Shown here in pieces: positions 4,128-7,428 of a DNA stretch of 7,428 bases. Numbering within the stretch: position 1 is the first letter of the stretch; every line of letters begins with the position of its first letter. Made by a program: the position numbers and the translations under genes. Below the pieces are notes generated by a model. That model had not been told where the DNA came from. It did not search any database and saw nothing but the letters and a program-made list of their open reading frames with translations. The DNA comes from Bacteroidales bacterium (GTDB lineage: Bacteria; Bacteroidota; Bacteroidia; Bacteroidales; NBLH01): positions 1 to 7,428 of the forward strand of contig JAOZNO010000163.1 in assembly GCA_029933755.1 (NCBI GenBank). The letters run 5' to 3'.

Positions 4128-6599
4128 TTATTTCCTAAGGTTCTCCAGCTCGCCTCTAAGCTTTGCAATCTGCTCGTACAGAGCACCTTCTTTCTGTTGT
4201 TGTTCGTTAGTGTATTTTGTCATAATCTTTAAATGCTCTTCCTTTAGGTTCCTTATTGTTTCTATCTGAGCATCCTTATTCTCTTTTATCTCTTTTACCT
4301 GCTCTATTATTTTTTCGTTCGTACTCTTAAGTTCAGATTTATTTAGTTTTAAAAATTTCTCTTTGGTATCCAAAGATTCTTTCAGCTTTCCAAACTGTAT
4401 TTCCAATAATTTAAAATATGTTTGATTAAAAGCAATAACTTTAATTTTTTCTACTTTACCCATTTTATTTTTAATAGGGATATAGGTTTCTGACAGCCAA
4501 ATACTTTTCTCAGAAACTAAAAAATTCTGTTCCATATTACCAATTACTCCGGAGCGAACATTGTTCCAGAACTTTTCTAAATCAATACTATTATCCTCAC
4601 CGGTTTGTGTAGTATAGTCCCAGTAGTTTGTACGAATCAAATTCTCTTTTGGTTTTTTCAATAGCTCAATAAAAGCATTATTTAAATCCTGAATATTTCC
4701 ATCAAGATCAAGTTCGGCAACCAATGCAATAGTTTTTATACTACTATAGATAATCTCACTCTCAATATTTCGATTCTCAAAATAATAATTTTCAGCTTTT
4801 AAGTTTTCAGCTTCCGACTTATAAGCCTCAATCTCCTTTTTAACTAAAAAATTGTCTTTTTCAGTTTGTTCAAGTTTTTCTTTTGTTTTAAGAAAAACAT
4901 CTGTAATCGCAAATGATGCTCCCAAATTCATGCTTAATTCATCAATAAATTCGAGTTCAAATTTCTTAAATTTATGTAAAGATGCCAGCTCAATAATTCC
5001 ATATACCTTATTTTCCAACTTTATAGGAATTGCAACAATATTTTTAGGTTTAGCCTCACCAAAACCTGAAGAAACTTTAAAATAATCCTCTGGAATATCG
5101 GTAATATTAAGAGTCTTCTTTTCTTTTGCAGCTGTTCCAATTATTCCTTCACCACTAATTACAGAACGAACATAATTCTTTGTTTTTCCATAAGCGATGC
5201 TACCAACTAAATCAAAAGTATCATTTTCATGGGCAGATGGCAAATAAATTGCGCCCATAGGAATATTCAAATAATCTACTAAATTACTTAGTATCTCTTT
5301 GGCATGCTGTTGTGGTTTATCAAAATTTCTTCTTAACACATCCGAAAAACTTGCCAAACCTTTCCGTATCCACTCATTAATTAATGTTTGATTCGTCTCT
5401 GATTTCAACTGTTTATTCAGACTTCTGATATGTTTATCAATATTCTTAAGCTGGGGAAAAACAGAATCCTTAAATACATCCTCATTTCCAATAACCACAC
5501 CTCTACTAGCAAGCTCATTTAACATTTTTGATGTTATGCCTAACTTCTCAGAAAAAAAGCTCATTTGCTTTTGCAATTCAAGATAGTCATCATTTGGAGT
5601 TTTCTCAGGTGCTTTTACCGGTTTACCTTTGATAAGTGATGAAAAATAATGCTCTGATTCTGTAATATATAACTTTATCCGGTTTGCAATTCGATAATAG
5701 AATACAATACTTATAGAAATACTTAGTAAAATTAAAACCAGAATAATTAAACTAGTTGAAATATTACCTCCTTTTTGAATAAGCTCTATTAGCTTTATAG
5801 CCTCAACTATTCTTTTATCGAATTTCTCATACCTTACTGATAAGCTCTTCCTTATTCCAGCATCCTTACGAATACCAATTTGCATTAACTTTCTGGCAAA
5901 AAGATTAAATACTTGCTTATATTCTTCTAGACCATCAATTAATCTTAAATAATTATAATTATTTGATACTCCTTTTTTCCGATTTAAATCATTAAGCAAT
6001 GCATTAATATAATTATTTATAATATTTAATATTGTTTTATCATTATACAAATAAAAGACTTTGCTATAAACAGTTATTTGATTAAAATAATTTCTTATTT
6101 CAGATATTCCCTGAGTATTTTCAAGCTTCTTCAAAAAGTTACTTTCTGCAATAATTAGATGGCTATAAATACCCCTGTGCTCATTCCCTGATTCATTCAG
6201 ATATTTTATTAATAATTCATTTTCAGATTTTAGCTTAACTAAATCTTCCTGTAAATTATTATACAAATTAGCTAGTTCTGTATTATCGTTACTTACCTGT
6301 ATTATATCACTTATCTTCTTTTGGGCAAGTTCAATTTGCAAATTATAATTTTCAGTTAACTCATTTCTCCCCTCACCAAAAAAATAATTATCAATTAATT
6401 CTCTATCCAGAATGCTATTTTGAAGTATATTAAGCTCAGAAATACCGATTCTTACATCGTATAGTTCAGATATAACCCGATCATTGCTTACATGCCAATT
6501 ATAAAACCACAAAGCATAGCTAAAGGCAAACAGAATGATTAGTAAGTTACCAATTGCAATTTTTAATATTCCGGACTTTGTATTATTTTTTTTAAACAC
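4128..6599 (-). CDS. Membrane-anchored sensor with GAF and PAS domains and no output domain
   Basis: This 823-residue inner-membrane protein has: a basic N-terminus and first helix (about 11-33); a largely helical periplasmic sensor region (34-281); a second helix (282-302); a HAMP-like linker (about 303-355); a helical connector; a GAF domain (about 425-570, with GAIYLP, SGEGIIGTAA, ITDIPEDYFKVSSGFGEAKP and YGIIELAS); a coiled coil (571-615); a PAS domain (about 620-735, from IALVAELDLDGNI to WLSETYIPIKNKMGKVEKI); and a long C-terminal coiled coil (735-823). The layout is that of Bacteroidota hybrid sensor proteins, but no histidine kinase, GGDEF, EAL, phosphatase or chemoreceptor domain is present. 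The signal presumably passes through the coiled coil to a partner. The start codon is GTG at 6597-6599; an in-frame TAA stands directly upstream, so the protein cannot start earlier. It heads an operon with the methyltransferase. Confidence 0.88.
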   Translation of the reverse strand: MFKKNNTKSGILKIAIGNLLIILFAFSYALWFYNWHVSNDRVISELYDVRIGISELNILQNSILDRELIDNYFFGEGRNELTENYNLQIELAQKKISDIIQVSNDNTELANLYNNLQEDLVKLKSENELLIKYLNESGNEHRGIYSHLIIAESNFLKKLENTQGISEIRNYFNQITVYSKVFYLYNDKTILNIINNYINALLNDLNRKKGVSNNYNYLRLIDGLEEYKQVFNLFARKLMQIGIRKDAGIRKSLSVRYEKFDKRIVEAIKLIELIQKGGNISTSLIILVLILLSISISIVFYYRIANRIKLYITESEHYFSSLIKGKPVKAPEKTPNDDYLELQKQMSFFSEKLGITSKMLNELASRGVVIGNEDVFKDSVFPQLKNIDKHIRSLNKQLKSETNQTLINEWIRKGLASFSDVLRRNFDKPQQHAKEILSNLVDYLNIPMGAIYLPSAHENDTFDLVGSIAYGKTKNYVRSVISGEGIIGTAAKEKKTLNITDIPEDYFKVSSGFGEAKPKNIVAIPIKLENKVYGIIELASLHKFKKFELEFIDELSMNLGASFAITDVFLKTKEKLEQTEKDNFLVKKEIEAYKSEAENLKAENYYFENRNIESEIIYSSIKTIALVAELDLDGNIQDLNNAFIELLKKPKENLIRTNYWDYTTQTGEDNSIDLEKFWNNVRSGVIGNMEQNFLVSEKSIWLSETYIPIKNKMGKVEKIKVIAFNQTYFKLLEIQFGKLKESLDTKEKFLKLNKSELKSTNEKIIEQVKEIKENKDAQIETIRNLKEEHLKIMTKYTNEQQQKEGALYEQIAKLRGELENLRK

Positions 6600-6652
6600 T
6601 TAATATTAAAGCTAAAGATTAAGAAAAAAACTTATTATCTATTTATTTTAAT

Positions 6653-6661
6653 TTATCCACA
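6653..6661 (+). promoter_or_regulatory. Single DnaA-box-like 9-mer
   Basis: TTATCCACA is identical to the bacterial DnaA-box consensus. A weaker TTATCACA lies at 6685-6692. The site is 54 nt upstream of the sensor start, inside its predicted leader. One perfect 9-mer can easily occur by chance in AT-rich DNA, and no cluster is present, so neither an origin nor DnaA control is claimed. Confidence 0.25.
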
Positions 6662-6769
6662 ATAGTTCACAAGGGCTAAAGCAGTTATCACATTAAGTCT
6701 TAAATTTTAAACAATCATTAGCATGATGTTAACAATTATTTAAAACTTGCTTCTTTCTTTACATTTTTA

Positions 6770-6777
6770 CAAACATA
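6770..6777 (-). promoter_or_regulatory. Possible -7 element for the sensor-methyltransferase operon
   Basis: On the minus strand the bases read TATGTTTG, a full match to TAnnTTTG. A TTTG lies upstream (minus strand of 6793-6796) but with a spacing of only 15 nt, shorter than the usual 19-21. Transcription would begin near 6764, leaving an unusually long leader of about 165 nt that includes the DnaA-box-like site. Confidence 0.4.
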
Positions 6778-6981
6778 CATATTTTTTTAAAGCAAATAAA
6801 ATGCCGTTATCTTAAAAAAGGTACAAGTGATATGTTTAAATATACAATAAGAAAAAAACCAAACATTTTAAAATCAAATAGCTCTACCAACAACTACTCA
6901 TAACGCACTAGTCTTAAATCAATTACATTATATAGCTTTTTTTAATTAATAAATAGAATCCTACTTATTTCTGGATAGAAG

Positions 6982-7032
6982 ATTAACATCCTTATGTTGA
7001 TAAAATAACAAAATTTTCATTTCAGGAAAATT
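6982..7032. promoter_or_regulatory. Two inverted repeats just upstream of the rpmB promoter
   Basis: Positions 6982-6989 and 6994-7001 pair over 8 bp with one G-U (core AACAT/ATGTT, loop CCTT). Positions 7012-7018 and 7026-7032 pair perfectly over 7 bp (AATTTTC/GAAAATT). The second ends 13 nt before the -33 element. They could be operator sites for rpmB control, but such AT-rich repeats also arise by chance. Confidence 0.3.
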
Positions 7033-7045
7033 AACATTAAATTTA

Positions 7046-7077
7046 TTTGATTATTAAAAGAATTATCACGACTTTTG
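7046..7077 (+). promoter_or_regulatory. Bacteroidota promoter of rpmB-rpmG
   Basis: A -33 TTTG (7046-7049) and a -7 element GACTTTTG (7070-7077; TAnnTTTG with one mismatch) are separated by 20 nt, exactly in the 19-21 nt range of the Bacteroidota vegetative promoter. Transcription would begin near 7084, giving a leader of about 31 nt before the rpmB ATG. The leader is purine-rich near the start (ACAGAAATAGAG) but has no Shine-Dalgarno match. Confidence 0.6.
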
Positions 7078-7114
7078 CACACCGATTTTCAGAAAAGTTA
7101 AAACAGAAATAGAG

Positions 7115-7357
7115 ATGTCAAGAATTTGTGAAATTACAGGAAAAAAATTAATGACCGGTAATAATGTTTCTCACTCTAAGAGGAGAACTAAAAGGAAATT
7201 TTATCCGAACTTATTTAAAAAGAAGTTCTACCTACCGGAAGAAGACAGATGGATTACCTTAAAAATATCTGCTGCTGGTATAAAGAACATTAATAAAAAT
7301 GGGCTGAAAGGCACTTTAGACCAAGCGGTAAAAAAAGGATTCCTTAAAAGTTATTAA
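7115..7357 (+). CDS. rpmB: 50S ribosomal protein L28
   Basis: This complete 80-residue basic protein of the large ribosomal subunit begins MSRICEITGKK and contains the L28 signature NNVSHSKRRTKRKFYPNL (16-33), then KKFYLPEEDRWITLKISAAG and INKNGL, the Bacteroidota form of the family. Only one cysteine (C5) is present, so it lacks a zinc-binding cysteine set. It is followed after 19 nt by rpmG, the usual partner in this phylum, where DUF4295 and ftsY genes often come next (from memory; outside this window). It has its own -33/-7 promoter and a short leader. ATG at 7115 gives the expected family N-terminus. Confidence 0.97.
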   Translation: MSRICEITGKKLMTGNNVSHSKRRTKRKFYPNLFKKKFYLPEEDRWITLKISAAGIKNINKNGLKGTLDQAVKKGFLKSY

Positions 7358-7376
7358 TCTTTAAAAAAAATAGAAA

Positions 7377-7428
7377 ATGGCTAAGAAGAAAGGTAACAGA
7401 ATTCAGGTTATCCTTGAGTGTACTGAGC
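7377..7428 (+). CDS. rpmG: 50S ribosomal protein L33, 5' end only
   Basis: The first 17 codons (MAKKKGNRIQVILECTE) of L33 are visible before the window ends, too short to stand out as an open frame by length. The start MAKKKGNR followed by QVILECTE is characteristic of Bacteroidota L33. Its ATG lies 19 nt after the rpmB stop on the same strand, and no terminator intervenes, so both are cotranscribed. The gene is cut by the window edge, not broken. Confidence 0.93.
   Translation, partial: MAKKKGNRIQVILECTE

Larger units (their letters stand above)
6600..7114. other. Long AT-rich spacer between divergent sensor and rpmB genes
   Basis: This 515-nt region has no credible gene. It contains a perfect DnaA-box 9-mer TTATCCACA at 6653-6661, a promoter-like element for the sensor operon (6770-6777), two inverted repeats (6982-7001 and 7012-7032) and the rpmB promoter (7046-7077). 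Between about 6800 and 6980 I see only AT-rich sequence with no clear signal. Its length leaves room for regulators of both divergent units or for a small RNA, but none can be identified. Confidence 0.6.

Noticed and set aside
4852..5085. Plus-strand open frame inside the sensor gene
   Set aside because: Antisense to the GAF domain coding sequence; serine-rich low-complexity translation typical of a shadow frame.
6600..7114. Replication origin suggested by a DnaA box in AT-rich DNA
   Set aside because: Only one perfect box is present and there is no dnaA, dnaN or other origin-linked gene nearby.

Overview
The window looks like a chromosomal stretch of an AT-rich Bacteroidota bacterium, most likely Bacteroidales or Marinilabiliales-like. 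Four things point there: an rpmB-rpmG ribosomal pair with Bacteroidota-type L28 and L33 sequences, a small acidic DUF2795 protein of the type common in this phylum, promoters matching the Bacteroidota consensus TAnnTTTG, and starts without Shine-Dalgarno sequences. No tRNA, rRNA, CRISPR array or intact insertion sequence was seen.

Left part (1-1090): two adjacent hairpins, the second a strong bidirectional terminator (53-98), lie before a minus-strand DUF2795 gene (186-407). The next 680 bases hold no intact gene. They contain an 8-bp-period tandem repeat (640-671), what looks like the decayed 3' end of an outer-membrane beta-barrel gene (734-901 and probably further), and a run of consecutive hairpins (919-1076).

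Centre (1091-3327): a minus-strand two-gene operon encodes a LolD/MacB-type ABC ATPase and, 2 nt downstream, a PduO-type cobalamin adenosyltransferase. Divergent from it is a plus-strand gene for an unrecognised six-helix membrane protein (2439-3077), with a clear promoter in the 92-nt gap. A 247-nt spacer follows, containing a segment richer in G+C than its surroundings and a perfect inverted repeat that overlaps the stop codon of the next gene.

Right part (3325-7428): a minus-strand operon encodes an 823-residue membrane sensor (helical periplasmic domain, GAF, PAS, coiled coils, no recognisable output domain, GTG start) and, 8 nt downstream, a class I SAM methyltransferase with a GHGIHSPF N-terminus. 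A 515-nt AT-rich spacer then separates it from the plus-strand rpmB and the start of rpmG, which is cut by the window edge.

Most genes are ordinary. The least explained material is intergenic: a 15-bp motif, consensus GAATWATKCRGGYTA, occurs three times (40-54, 1073-1087, 3313-3327). All copies have the same orientation and touch hairpin structures, and two lie at the 3' ends of genes. This suggests a small mobile or REP-like repeat family. No clear new enzymatic or defence system is visible.
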